Positions 7,444-16,474 of a DNA stretch of 64,000 nucleotides are shown one piece after another (position 1 is the first letter of the stretch; each line of letters starts with the position of its first letter). Below the pieces are notes generated by a model. That model was not told the origin of the DNA and made no database searches. It saw only the letters and a list, made by a program, of their open reading frames with translations. The translations under genes were made by a program, and so were the position numbers. This DNA comes from Bradyrhizobium sp. cir1 (GTDB taxonomy: Bacteria > Pseudomonadota > Alphaproteobacteria > Rhizobiales > Xanthobacteraceae). The stretch spans positions 124,001 through 188,000 of the forward strand of contig NZ_JACIHE010000008.1 of NCBI RefSeq assembly GCF_014198245.1, read 5' to 3'.

Positions 7444-7908
7444 ATGAGCGATCTCACCGAAGTGGAAGTGCTGTGGCTCGAGAAGCGCATCGAAAACCGG
7501 ATTCGGTTCGGTCGTATCGTCAAGGAACGAAAGCTTGATCGCCATCGCCGCGTCCTGTCATTTGCGCCCGGCAGCATCTTTGCCTTCGTCCGATGGACCT
7601 CCAACGACTTTGGGACGATCATTTCGCGGATCGACATCTTGCGCGCGGTCGCTCCGGGACAGCGCTGCTCGACCGTCCCTTATGTGACACCCGGCGGAGA
7701 GATTTTGCTGCGTCTGGCAGGCTGGCCGAAGGTCGAGCGCGTGCTGGAGATGATCGATGCCGTTGAGGCGCTCGACATCGATCCGGCTGATGTCGCGCCC
7801 GATCACTGGCATCACGTTCATAACCGCCTGTCCGTCAACGAAAACCCGCGCCCGTATACGAAAGCGCGCCATCAGGCCTGGCTTCATCGCAAAAAGGTGA
7901 TGCGATGA
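7444..7908 (+). CDS. DUF2840 family protein
   Basis: ATG 7444 follows GGGAGCGG and gives 154 residues. The pattern TEVEVLWLEKRIENRIRFGR, then DRHRRVLSFAPGSIFAFVRWTSNDFGT and RCSTVPYVTPGGEILLRLAGWPKV, is that of DUF2840, a family found almost only between repA/parA and traF in alphaproteobacterial conjugative elements. Function is unknown. The stop overlaps the traF start (ATGA), so it heads the traF transcription unit. The HWHHVHNRL segment near residue 120 is His-rich but its role is unclear. Confidence 0.85.
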   Translation: MSDLTEVEVLWLEKRIENRIRFGRIVKERKLDRHRRVLSFAPGSIFAFVRWTSNDFGTIISRIDILRAVAPGQRCSTVPYVTPGGEILLRLAGWPKVERVLEMIDAVEALDIDPADVAPDHWHHVHNRLSVNENPRPYTKARHQAWLHRKKVMR

Positions 7909-8417
7909 GGGGCCGCCTAAGGATGCTGGCCGCGACGATTGGGGTCGCGGCTGGGCTCATCGCGACGATCGTCATGGAGCCGCTTCCGCTTTACATCTGG
8001 AACGCATCCGCGAGCGTGCCGATCGGTCTCTACCGGCTGCGACCGGCGGACCAATTCCAAGTCACTGAATTGGTCGCCGTGCAGCCGCCGGAGCCGCTCG
8101 CGACTTTCCTCGACCTTAACGGTTATTTGCCCGTCGGCGTTCCTATGCTCAAGCGAGTCTTGGCGCTGCCGGGGCAGACGGTTTGCAGGAGCGGCCTCAC
8201 GATTTCGGTCGACGACGTTGCGGTGGGCGAGGCAAAGGATCACGACAGACGAGGCAGGCCGCTGCCGAAATGGCAGGGCTGCCGCGTCGTCGGAGACGGC
8301 GAGCTCTTTCTCATGAACTGGCAGTCTCACGACTCTCTTGATGGCCGATATTTTGGATTCTTGCCGGCGTCGGCAGTGATCGGCCGTGCGCTGCCCGTGT
8401 GGACGTGGGAGGAGTGA
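7905..8417 (+). CDS. traF: TraF, S26-family conjugal transfer peptidase
   Basis: This 170-residue protein starts at ATG 7905, overlapping the DUF2840 stop. Residues 7-24 form a membrane anchor. Ser37 in SVPIGLYRL and Lys83 in MLKRVLALPGQTV make the Ser/Lys dyad of signal peptidase-like TraF proteins; Ser37 matches the position known in RP4 TraF. In RP4, TraF processes and cyclises the TrbC pilin, and a trbC gene occurs downstream at 18285. It would act at the periplasmic face of the inner membrane. Length and motif spacing are normal for the family. Confidence 0.9.
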   Translation: MRGRLRMLAATIGVAAGLIATIVMEPLPLYIWNASASVPIGLYRLRPADQFQVTELVAVQPPEPLATFLDLNGYLPVGVPMLKRVLALPGQTVCRSGLTISVDDVAVGEAKDHDRRGRPLPKWQGCRVVGDGELFLMNWQSHDSLDGRYFGFLPASAVIGRALPVWTWEE

Positions 8418-8419
8418 TC

Positions 8420-9313
8420 GTGCGTGTTCCACGCTCTTACCCCGCCATTCCTCTGTTCGATCGATCGCGGGACCATTCCTCCGTCCCGACCAACGCTTGC
8501 AGGGCCGACGCGCGCCGCGGCAGTCCAGGGCGGCCGCATGGCCGGCGCGAAGCGGCTTTACCCTGGACGGGCGCGAGCACGACGGCATGCTTGGCTCGGT
8601 CGGGCGTGCGTGTTTGGGCTGTCGTGTCGCTGCTGCTTATTTTCGCTGCGTCGGACAGTGCTGCTCTAGCGGAGAGCGGGTCGGCGTCGGCTCAAGCGGT
8701 TGCTCGGGCAAGCAACCCGTTCTCTGCTTTCGTCGACGAAGCCTCGAAGCGCTTTGCAATTCCGATGAACTGGATCGGTTCGGTCATTAACATCGAAAGC
8801 GCTGGAGACGTGCACGCCAAGTCGCCCAGAGGCGCAATGGGCCTGATGCAAATCATGCCGGCGACTTGGGCGGAACTTCGCGAGCGCTACAATCTCGGGA
8901 ACGATCCCTACGACCCGCACGACAACATTCTTGCCGGCACGGCCTACTTGCGCGAACTGCTCGATCGGTATGGCTCGCCCGGCGTGTTTGCCGCGTACAA
9001 CGCGGGACCATCTCGCTATGAAGAGCATCTCGCAGGCGGCTCTCTGCCAGACGAGACGCGAGCATACGTCGCAAAGCTTGCAAATCTACTTGCCATCGAA
9101 CTGCCGCCGAGGTGGACGTCCAGCGGACAGTCATCAGCAACTGCCACGCTATTCGTCACGCGATCCGATCTAATGAAAACGCACGATCGGTTGCTGGCGC
9201 TCATGCCGTCGAGCGGTGTCACGACCGCAATCTCGGCGCCCGATGTTTCGCACATGGTTCCCCGGCCAATTGTCATGTTCGTCCCTCGATCGGATTCGGG
9301 AGCATTGCAATGA
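8420..9313 (+). CDS. Transfer-associated lytic transglycosylase (SLT family)
   Basis: The chosen GTG 8420 has GGGAGGAG about eight bases upstream. GTG 8414 (overlapping the traF stop) and GTG 8606, just before the hydrophobic export segment VWAVVSLLLIFAAS, are alternatives, and the first ~60 residues look non-conserved. The mature part is a classical SLT goose-lysozyme-like domain: catalytic Glu in INIESAGD, then GAMGLMQIMPATW, and AAYNAGPSRY. The enzyme would cleave peptidoglycan so that the conjugation channel can cross the wall. It corresponds in position to the gene between traF and rlxS in ICEMlSym-type elements. Confidence 0.85.
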   Translation: MRVPRSYPAIPLFDRSRDHSSVPTNACRADARRGSPGRPHGRREAALPWTGASTTACLARSGVRVWAVVSLLLIFAASDSAALAESGSASAQAVARASNPFSAFVDEASKRFAIPMNWIGSVINIESAGDVHAKSPRGAMGLMQIMPATWAELRERYNLGNDPYDPHDNILAGTAYLRELLDRYGSPGVFAAYNAGPSRYEEHLAGGSLPDETRAYVAKLANLLAIELPPRWTSSGQSSATATLFVTRSDLMKTHDRLLALMPSSGVTTAISAPDVSHMVPRPIVMFVPRSDSGALQ

Positions 9314-9340
9314 CCAAGGTTGCGGGTTCGCAAACCTTGG
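9314..9340 (+). promoter_or_regulatory. Strong hairpin directly after the transglycosylase stop
   Basis: CCAAGGTT (9314-9321) and AACCTTGG (9333-9340) form an 8-bp stem that encloses a second GCG-GGTT-CGC stem (9322-9331) with one bulged A. It begins at the base after the TGA. No T-run follows. It may terminate or attenuate transcription between traF and the relaxase, or belong to the transfer origin region. Confidence 0.45.
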
Positions 9341-9731
9341 CGTGCTTCACCGAGCAAGTGGTACGTGCTGATGGCGTATGGGCGATGCCTTCGGCCCGCG
9401 CTCTACTCGTCGCTTCGCTCCTCACCGAGCCACCCTTCGGGTGTCTCGGCCCTTCGGGTAACGATCGCTATCGCAAGCGCTCGGAAGCAGTGGAGGCTTC
9501 GCGAGTTGGTTGCCAGGTCGCGGCGACTCTTTCGGGAACCGGCGACCGGGAGACCACGACGGTAGGACGGCGAGATAAAAGGGGCTCGCCGGTCGAACCG
9601 CAAGCCATTGGCATGGCTTGGGTTCCGGCGTGCTGGTCGGTCGGGGCGCGTGCCGCGCCTTGCATTTTGGCGAATGCAATCAAAGGCGTTTTCGGCACCG
9701 TGCGTGCTTTTGATGCCTGGGAGGCCCTTTC
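9341..9731. other. Non-coding, hairpin-rich region before the relaxase (candidate oriT)
   Basis: No conserved protein is visible, although one frame is open. Hairpins include CCGAG...ACCC-TTC-GGGT...CTCGG (9425-9449) and two nested inverted repeats: CGACCGG/CCGGTCG (9543-9549, 9589-9595) around GGCGAG/CTCGCC (9569-9574, 9585-9590). The inner loop ATAAAAGGGG is the most AT-rich spot nearby. A transfer origin next to its relaxase gene is the usual arrangement, but no recognised nic consensus was found. Confidence 0.4.
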
Positions 9732-11495
9732 GTGAGCATGCGCGACAGCGACCTGCGCGTTCGGCCTGGGCGCATCCGCAGTACCCGCGCGCCGAAGCAA
9801 AAGAGCTTCATCAACCAGGTGCTGCGCGCCGCGAAGAAATCGGGACACACCTCGGGGCAGGCCGCAGCTGGCAGGCGTGCTGCGGCCTATGGGCGCTCGA
9901 CGTTTGGCCGCGGCCGGCTCGCCTTTAGTCGCAGCCGGTTGTTCAGTCCGACACGGCGCGTTGTGGTGAAGGCGCGTGTTGTCCGGCACAGGGGACGAGC
10001 CTTCCGCTCCGCACCACTGACCGCCCATCTCTCATACTTGAAGCGCGATGGTGTCACCAGGGGCGGCGCGAGGGCCGAGATGTTCGATGCCAGCATCGAC
10101 CGCGCCGATAGCTCGGCTTTTGCGGATCGGTGCGAGGACGACCGCCATCATTTCCGGTTCATCATATCGCCGGAGGACGCCGGCGATATGACCGACCTTG
10201 GGGCTTTCACCCGCGACCTCGCCAGGCAGATGGAAACCGATCTCGGCACGCGGCTCGATTGGGTGGCCGTCGATCATTGGAACACCGACAACCCTCACGT
10301 CCATCTTCTCGTTCGGGGGGTAGACCAGGAAGGGGCTGATCTCGTGATCTCCCGCGAATACATCAGCCAGGGCCTGCGCTCGCGCGCCGAAGAGCTGATT
10401 GCCATTGAACTCGGTCCAAAAGCGGAGCACGAGATCCGCAATTCGCTGGAGCGGGAAGTCACGGCGGAACGATGGACGCGCCTCGATCGCGAGATCCGGC
10501 TGGCGGCCGACGAGACCGGCACTATCGATCTGCGTCCGGAGAATTCCGGCAAGGCCGATCCCGAGATCAGGCGCCTGATGGTCGGTCGACTTCAACATCT
10601 GGAGAAGATGGGCCTTGCCGCATCCGCCACGCCTGGGCAGTGGATGATCGGGCTCGAAGCCGAGCGCAGCTTGCGCGACCTCGGGATGCGCGGCGACATC
10701 ATCAAGACCATGCACCGCGCCTTCACCGAGCGCGGGGAAGCGCGCGGCGTTGCCGACTACGTCATCGAAGGTGAACAGCCGACATCCCAAATTGTTGGAC
10801 GTCTGGTCGACCGGGGATTGCACGACGAACTGACAGGCGAGGCCTACGCCCTGATCGACGGAACAGACGGACGCGCGCACCATGTGCGCTTCCGAGGGCT
10901 GGAGGCTTTCGAGCACGCACCGCCGATCGGCGGAATCGTCGAAGTCCGGCGCTTCGGTCAAGCTGGCGAGCCGCGCCCCACACTGGTGCTCGCGAGTCGT
11001 TCCGATCTCGATCTGGGTGGCCAGATCGCAGCAAAGGGGGCCACTTGGCTCGATCACAGGCTGGTCGAACGCGCCCCTATGCCGCTCGCCATGGGCGGAT
11101 TCGGCCGCGAGACCCGCGACGCCATGGAAGCCCGTACTGAGCATCTGGTTCAGGAGGGCCTGGCGCGGCGGCAGGGCCAGCGCATCATTCTGCAGCGTGA
11201 CCTCCTGGACACGTTGCGCCGGCGTGAACTGGACGAGGTGGCCGCAAGAGTCTCGATGGAGACCGGGTTGCCTCAAGTGAAGGCTGAATCGGGGGAGCAT
11301 GTGGCGGGCACGTATCGCCAGCGGCTGACGCTCACCTCGGGGCGTTTCGCCATGATCGATAATGGGCTCGGCTTCCAGCTCGTGCCGTGGTCGCGCGAAC
11401 TCGAAAAGAAACTCGGCCAACACGTCACCGGCGTCGTGAAGGACGGCGGCGGCATCGAATGGGGCTTTGGTCGGAAGCGCGGCCTCGGTCTCTAG
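9732..11495 (+). CDS. rlxS: RlxS-type relaxase with DUF3363 domain
   Basis: GTG 9732 has GGGAGG well spaced upstream; ATG 9738 is the alternative. The 587-residue protein has a basic N-terminus, the LTAHLSYLKRDGVTR segment, and the relaxase metal-binding motif DHWNTDNPHVHLLVRG at residues ~180-195 (three-His centre). The C-terminal half matches DUF3363, the usual partner domain of RlxS. It would nick oriT, stay linked to the 5' end through a tyrosine, and be exported by the downstream TraG and Trb proteins. Size and domain order agree with the relaxase of ICEMlSym-type elements. The long minus-strand frame over this gene is a GC-driven shadow. Confidence 0.88.
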   Translation: MSMRDSDLRVRPGRIRSTRAPKQKSFINQVLRAAKKSGHTSGQAAAGRRAAAYGRSTFGRGRLAFSRSRLFSPTRRVVVKARVVRHRGRAFRSAPLTAHLSYLKRDGVTRGGARAEMFDASIDRADSSAFADRCEDDRHHFRFIISPEDAGDMTDLGAFTRDLARQMETDLGTRLDWVAVDHWNTDNPHVHLLVRGVDQEGADLVISREYISQGLRSRAEELIAIELGPKAEHEIRNSLEREVTAERWTRLDREIRLAADETGTIDLRPENSGKADPEIRRLMVGRLQHLEKMGLAASATPGQWMIGLEAERSLRDLGMRGDIIKTMHRAFTERGEARGVADYVIEGEQPTSQIVGRLVDRGLHDELTGEAYALIDGTDGRAHHVRFRGLEAFEHAPPIGGIVEVRRFGQAGEPRPTLVLASRSDLDLGGQIAAKGATWLDHRLVERAPMPLAMGGFGRETRDAMEARTEHLVQEGLARRQGQRIILQRDLLDTLRRRELDEVAARVSMETGLPQVKAESGEHVAGTYRQRLTLTSGRFAMIDNGLGFQLVPWSRELEKKLGQHVTGVVKDGGGIEWGFGRKRGLGL

Positions 11496-11531
11496 CAATC
11501 TTACCAAACCAGTTGCGGAAGGGTGTTCGGG

Positions 11532-13517
11532 ATGTCCGGAACCAAAATCCTGTGGGGACAGATAATCGTCGTCGGCCTGATCGTTTTGCTCGCCATCTGG
11601 GGAGCAACGGAATGGACAGCCTGGCGGCTCGCCTGGCAACCGGAGCTTGGGCGGCCCTGGTTCGAACTGTTGGGCTTTAAGATCTATTACCCGCCAGTCT
11701 TCTTCTGGTGGTGGTTCGTCTACGACGCCTATGCGCCAGAAGTCTTCGTCGAGGGTGCCTTCATCGCGGCGTCCGGGACCTTCGTTTCGATCGCAGTGGC
11801 GATCGGCATGTCGGTGTGGCGGGCGCGGGAAGCCAAGAATGTCGAGACCTATGGTTCGGCGCGCTGGGCTGGTGCGGAAGAAGTTCGAGCAGCCGGACTT
11901 CTCGGTCCGGATGGTGTGGTGCTGGGCAAGCTCGACCGCGACTACCTCCGCCATGACGGACCGGAGCACGTGTTGTGTTTTGCACCCACGCGCTCGGGCA
12001 AGGGTGTTGGCCTCGTCGTTCCTTCGTTACTGGCTTGGCCGGGCTCGGCCATCGTGCATGACATCAAGGGTGAGAACTGGCAACTGACGGCCGGCTTTCG
12101 CTCTCGTCATGGCCGCGTCCTGCTGTTCGACCCGACCAACCCAAAGTCCTCAGCTTACAATCCGCTGATCGAGGTCCGGCGCGGGGAATGGGAGGTTCGC
12201 GACGTCCAGAACGTCGCCGACGTCCTGGTCGACCCCGAAGGCTCCCTCGACAAGCGGAACCATTGGGAGAAGACCAGTCATTCCCTCCTGGTCGGCGCCA
12301 TCCTCCATGTCCTCTATGCCGAGGCGGACAAGACCTTGGCTGGGGTCGCGGCTTTCCTGTCCGACCCGAAGCGGCCGATCGAGGCGACGCTGAAGGCGAT
12401 GATGACTACACGGCACCTTGGCGAGCAGGGCGCTCATTCCGTGGTCGCCTCGACCGCGCGCGAGCTCCTCAACAAATCCGAGAATGAACGTTCCGGCGTC
12501 CTGTCCACTGCGATGTCGTTCCTCGGGCTGTACCGAGATCCTGTCGTGGCCCATGTGACCTGTCGCTGCGACTGGCGGATCGCCGACCTGACCGCGGACC
12601 GCCGTCCGACGACGCTTTACCTCGTGGTGCCGCCGTCGGATATCTCTCGGACCAAGCCGCTGATCCGTCTGGTGCTGAACCAGATTGGCCGGCGCCTGAC
12701 TGAAGATCTGCACGCTCGCGATCGCCGGCATCGAGTCCTGATGATGCTCGACGAGTTCCCAGCTCTTGGGCGGCTTGATTTCTTCGAGTCCGCGCTCGCC
12801 TTCATGGCCGGCTACGGCATCAAGAGTTTCTTGATCGCGCAGTCGCTCAATCAGATCGAGAAGGCCTACGGGCCCAACAATGCGATCCTCGACAACTGTC
12901 ACGTCCGCGTCAGCTTTGCGACCAACGACGAGCGGACCGCCAAGCGCGTATCGGATGCGCTGGGTACGGCGACGGAGATGCGCGCGATGAAGAATTATGC
13001 CGGGCACAGGCTGAACCCATGGCTGGGGCACCTGATGGTCTCACGGCAGGAGACCGCGAGGCCGCTACTTACCCCGGGCGAAGTCATGCAGCTCCCGCCG
13101 ATGGACGAGATCGTCATGGTGGCAGGAACGGCGCCGATCCGAGCGAAGAAGGTCCGCTACTACGAGGATCGGCGGTTCACCGAGCGGGTTTTGCCGCCGC
13201 CTGATCCGGCGACGGCCGGCCGATCGTCGCGAACGGACGGATGGTCAGCGCTCGGACCGCTGAAGCCGGCGGGGCCTCCAACCGACAAGGAGCAAGGAGA
13301 GGAAGACACGGCGAACAGTGGCCTGCGCCGCGAGCCCGAACTCCCTGACCACGTCGCGATCGCCAAGGAGACGACCGAACCGACGCCTGCAGAAGAATTC
13401 GCTGCCGTTCTAGATGATGACGAGGATGCGGTCCGTCAGTCCCGGCTCATACGCCAACAGATGCGCGGTGTTGCCCGTCAAGTCGCCCTGGACCCGAATG
13501 ACGGTATGGAGCTCTGA
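11532..13517 (+). CDS. traG: TraG/VirD4 type IV coupling protein
   Basis: ATG 11532 gives 661 residues; GTG 11523 is the alternative. Two membrane segments lie near residues 6-24 and 72-95. Walker A is APTRSGKGVGL (residue ~150) and Walker B is VLMMLDEFPALGR (residue ~403), both standard for VirD4/TraG ATPases, along with the IAQSLNQIEKAYG motif. The hexameric ATPase at the inner membrane links the relaxase-DNA complex to the mating channel. The C-terminal ~120 residues are acidic and proline-rich and probably disordered. The gene lies between the relaxase and the trb operon, as expected. Confidence 0.93.
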   Translation: MSGTKILWGQIIVVGLIVLLAIWGATEWTAWRLAWQPELGRPWFELLGFKIYYPPVFFWWWFVYDAYAPEVFVEGAFIAASGTFVSIAVAIGMSVWRAREAKNVETYGSARWAGAEEVRAAGLLGPDGVVLGKLDRDYLRHDGPEHVLCFAPTRSGKGVGLVVPSLLAWPGSAIVHDIKGENWQLTAGFRSRHGRVLLFDPTNPKSSAYNPLIEVRRGEWEVRDVQNVADVLVDPEGSLDKRNHWEKTSHSLLVGAILHVLYAEADKTLAGVAAFLSDPKRPIEATLKAMMTTRHLGEQGAHSVVASTARELLNKSENERSGVLSTAMSFLGLYRDPVVAHVTCRCDWRIADLTADRRPTTLYLVVPPSDISRTKPLIRLVLNQIGRRLTEDLHARDRRHRVLMMLDEFPALGRLDFFESALAFMAGYGIKSFLIAQSLNQIEKAYGPNNAILDNCHVRVSFATNDERTAKRVSDALGTATEMRAMKNYAGHRLNPWLGHLMVSRQETARPLLTPGEVMQLPPMDEIVMVAGTAPIRAKKVRYYEDRRFTERVLPPPDPATAGRSSRTDGWSALGPLKPAGPPTDKEQGEEDTANSGLRREPELPDHVAIAKETTEPTPAEEFAAVLDDDEDAVRQSRLIRQQMRGVARQVALDPNDGMEL

Positions 13518-13523
13518 GGCAAT

Positions 13524-13949
13524 ATGCGCGACCGGATGAATGTCTATTTCCCGCCAGAGCTTCTAAAGCAGATCTCGGACCTTGCCGATCGCAAGAAGCT
13601 TTCCCGCTCTGCGATCGTGGAAGCGGCAGTCGCCTCGTTTCTCTCACCGGATGGCGCGGACAGACGGGAGGCGGCGTTCGCCCGGCGCCTCGATCGGCTG
13701 TCGCGTCAGATGCAGAGGCTGGAGCGTGACGTTGGTCTGACGGCCGAGACCTTGGCTCTCTTCATTCGTTTCTGGCTGACGATCACGCCACCGTTGCCCA
13801 ACGATGCTCAGGCGGCCGCGCAGGCAAAGGGCCGGGAGCGGTTTGACGGATTTGTCGAGGCGCTCGGGCGCCGCTTGCAAAAGGGGCAAAGCTTTCTGCG
13901 CGAGATTCCGGAAGATATCCGCCGTCAGGAACCGGCCGACGAATCCTGA
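13524..13949 (+). CDS. Ribbon-helix-helix (CopG-like) protein
   Basis: ATG 13524 starts six bases after the traG stop and gives 141 residues. Residues 1-40 form an RHH DNA-binding unit: a short strand MNVYFPPELL, then SDLADRKKLSRSAIVEAAVASFL. The remainder is helical with a coiled-coil-like RRLDRLSRQMQRLERDV and a hydrophobic stretch ETLALFIRFWLTITPPLP that could touch the membrane. Such CopG-like genes regularly lie between traG and trbB in these elements. They are thought to regulate the trb operon or assist the relaxosome; the target is not known. In this window, foreign cargo follows it instead of trbB. Confidence 0.82.
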   Translation: MRDRMNVYFPPELLKQISDLADRKKLSRSAIVEAAVASFLSPDGADRREAAFARRLDRLSRQMQRLERDVGLTAETLALFIRFWLTITPPLPNDAQAAAQAKGRERFDGFVEALGRRLQKGQSFLREIPEDIRRQEPADES

Positions 13950-13984
13950 TCGAGCGTCCTGGATGGGCCATCGCGCCTGACCTT

Positions 13985-14006
13985 CTTTTTCTACGCCAGC
14001 CTACGA
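13985..14006 (+). repeat. Direct repeat, left copy, bracketing the MFS/IS cargo
   Basis: This 22-base sequence (begins CTTTTTCTACGCC, ends AGCCTACGA) recurs exactly at 17201-17222. The left copy follows the CopG-like gene and the right copy leads into trbB. Everything between (about 3.2 kb) appears to be cargo. Confidence 0.75.
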
Positions 14007-14753
14007 CCGCAGCGATTTGGCCGAACTGACAAAAAGCTGGACGCGCTATCGGCTCGCACGAGCTGACAGCAAGAGGGCCAGCATGCAAATTTCCGGGACA
14101 TGGCGTCTCATCGCGCGCGTTTTTCTGCCGTTTGCTGCTGGATACTATCTTTCGTATCTGTTTCGAACGATCAACGCTTTGATCGCAAGTCATCTCAGTT
14201 CGGATACCGGGCTCGGGACTGCCGACCTCGGGTTGCTTACGTCAGTCTATTTCCTGGTATTCGCGGCGGCTCAGATCCCCGTCGGCATATTGTTGGATCG
14301 ATTTGGACCGCGTCGCGTCCAGAGTGCTCTGCTCTTGCTCGCAGCAGGGGGCGCCGGACTGTTCGCGGTATCGACCGGCTTCGGGCCACTTTTGATCGCG
14401 CGTGCAATGATCGGGCTTGGCGTGGCGGCGGCGCTGACGGCAGGTCTGAAGTCCATCATCCTTTGGTTCCCCAGGGAACGAGTTGCCTTGCTTAACGGCT
14501 ACATGATCATGCTGGGATCGCTAGGAGCGGTGACTGCTACAGCTCCGGTCGAATACCTACTCGCTTGGATGGAGTGGCGGCAGCTCTTTGAGATCCTGGC
14601 GGCCGCCACCGGTGCGACGGCCATTCTCATCTATGTCGTGGTGCCCGAACGAGGCATTGTGCCATCAACAAGGCGCGCCACCCTTGGCTCCGTTTTTGGC
14701 GACCGACGCTTCTGGCGCATAGCCCCGTTGTCGGCGACTTGCGTTGGATCAGC

Positions 14754-16474
14754 GGTTCTTCCGCACATTTGGTGCAGGGTGTGGGATTCACGGACGGTGC
14801 GAATAAGGGCATAAGGTCGGAATCGCAGTCGACGCCGTGATTCGCCTTGCTCCAAGCCTTCCGCTCGCTGATTTCCCCCGAGCTTTTGATTGTCCAGATA
14901 CTACCCCAGGCCGATAGGGTGGTGCTCGTGGCTCGACCGAAGGCAGCGGTCTCGCTCTGTCCCTGTTGCAGCTACCAAACTCGTCGGGTCCACAGTCATT
15001 ACACGCGACGGTTGGCCGATCTGCCATGGCAGGGTCAGGTGGTCGAAATCCGTCTTCAGGCGCGACGGTTTCGATGCGCGAACCCCAGATGCCTGCGCCG
15101 AATATTTACCGAGCGGCTACCAACGACAGTACGGCCGAGAGCGAGACGAACAATCCGTCTCGGCGAGAGCCAATTGGCGATCGGCCTTGCTGTGGGCGGA
15201 GAGCCCGGCTCGCGCCTATCGCACAAACTCGCCATGCCGGTTAGCGGCGACACCGTGCTCCGGATGGTTCACTCGGCCCCCTTACCGGATTTTGCTGCTC
15301 CGACTGTCGTCGGCATCGACGATTGGGCTTGGCGTCGTGGCCAGCGATATGGAACGATTATCTGCGATCTGGAACGCAATTGCGTGCTTGATCTGCTTCC
15401 GGATCGTAACGCCGACAGTGTTGCTCGCTGGCTGAAGAGCTGGCCGGGGATCAAGATTGTGGCCCGTGATCGTGCGGGTCTTTATGCTGACGGCGCCCGC
15501 TGTGGTGCGCCCAACGCAGTTCAGGTCGCGGACCGATGGCACTTACTTAACAGCTTGGGGGATGCCTTACGTCATGCTGTCGGTCGCCATCGTCACAACC
15601 TAGCCGCAGCGGTGCAAATCATGGCAGCCGCAAAAAGACCGATAACCGGCGCCTCCGCAGCACCAGGCCTTGCACAATTGCGAGCGGATAGACGAGCTGC
15701 GCGACGCGAACGTTGGGACGAAATTTGTCGCCTCCGCGCGCAAGGTTGTCCGACATCCGGCATCGGCAAACAGCTCGGTGTCGACAGGCGCACTGTCCAG
15801 CGCTGGCTCGCCGCCGGCGGCGAGCCAGAGCATTCGCGTCCTCATAGACCCTCGCACCTTCTCGCGCCCTTCGAGGCATGCCTTGAAGCGCGCTGGGCCT
15901 CAGGCAGCCGGGTGGGTCAACAGCTTTGGCGCGAGCTTCGGCAGCAGGGTTACACCGGAAGTCGCGTGACGATAGCGCGATGGGCTGCGAACAGGCGTGA
16001 ACGTGAAGCCCCGGAAGGAGCAGCACAACCGCCCCCGACCTGGAAAGCTCCTACACGTCGTCGCTGTGCTTGGTATTTGAGCCAGAATCTGGATCAGATC
16101 GATGCTGAAGCCAAGCTGTTTCTCGGCCACCTGTTTGCGCAAGCGCCGGAACTCGCCACGGCAGCCGAGCTGGCGAAGCGGTTTGTGTCCCTTCTCGGCG
16201 GCGGCGACATCGCCGAGCTCGATGAGTGGATCGCACAAGCAGCCAACAGCGAGCTCAAGAGCTTCGCCAACGGCATCGCGCGCGACGTCGACGCCGTCCG
16301 CGCAGCAATAACCACGTCCTGGACAACCAGTCCTGTCGAAGGCCAGATCAGCAGGATCAAAGCCATCAAACGACAGATGTATGGCCGGGCAAGCTACCCG
16401 CTACTGCGTCGACGCGTGCTTCTGGCCGCCTGAAATCGACCTTGCTCTCGATGCACCAAATGTGCGGAAGAACC
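14754..16474 (+). mobile_element. Complete ISL3-family insertion sequence, 1721 bp
   Basis: Perfect 23-bp terminal inverted repeats (left 14754-14776, starting GGTTCTTCCGCAC; right 16452-16474) enclose one transposase gene. An 8-bp direct duplication GGATCAGC flanks it at 14746-14753 and 16475-16482, the target-site size known for ISL3 elements. The element sits in the MFS gene and interrupts it cleanly. Both ends and the transposase appear intact, so it may still be active. Confidence 0.93.
14847..16433 (+). CDS. ISL3-family transposase
   Basis: The 528-residue frame starts at TTG 14847 (MLQAFRSLISPELLIV), as in several ISL3 transposases. The N-terminal zinc-finger region shows CPCCSYQTRRVHSHYTR and RFRCANPRCLRRIFTER; the catalytic DDE-type domain includes GIDDWAWRRGQRYGTIICDLE and the final SPVEGQISRIKAIKRQMYGRA. 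A helix-turn-helix segment, IGKQLGVDRRTVQRWLA, lies in the middle. All parts of the family are present without frameshift. It would move the surrounding 1.72 kb element. Confidence 0.92.
   Translation: MLQAFRSLISPELLIVQILPQADRVVLVARPKAAVSLCPCCSYQTRRVHSHYTRRLADLPWQGQVVEIRLQARRFRCANPRCLRRIFTERLPTTVRPRARRTIRLGESQLAIGLAVGGEPGSRLSHKLAMPVSGDTVLRMVHSAPLPDFAAPTVVGIDDWAWRRGQRYGTIICDLERNCVLDLLPDRNADSVARWLKSWPGIKIVARDRAGLYADGARCGAPNAVQVADRWHLLNSLGDALRHAVGRHRHNLAAAVQIMAAAKRPITGASAAPGLAQLRADRRAARRERWDEICRLRAQGCPTSGIGKQLGVDRRTVQRWLAAGGEPEHSRPHRPSHLLAPFEACLEARWASGSRVGQQLWRELRQQGYTGSRVTIARWAANRREREAPEGAAQPPPTWKAPTRRRCAWYLSQNLDQIDAEAKLFLGHLFAQAPELATAAELAKRFVSLLGGGDIAELDEWIAQAANSELKSFANGIARDVDAVRAAITTSWTTSPVEGQISRIKAIKRQMYGRASYPLLRRRVLLAA

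Noticed and set aside
9541..9600. IncP-type nic site in the putative oriT
   Set aside because: No match to the YATCCTG-type consensus was found on either strand, so only the hairpins are reported.
9314..9735. Protein-coding gene between the transglycosylase and the relaxase
   Set aside because: One frame is open for about 140 codons but its translation has no family features, and the DNA is dominated by hairpins.
10032..11969. 645-codon open frame on the minus strand over the relaxase and traG genes
   Set aside because: It covers the intact relaxase gene antisense, has no recognisable domain and arises from GC-rich codon bias. The plus-strand gene has all family motifs.
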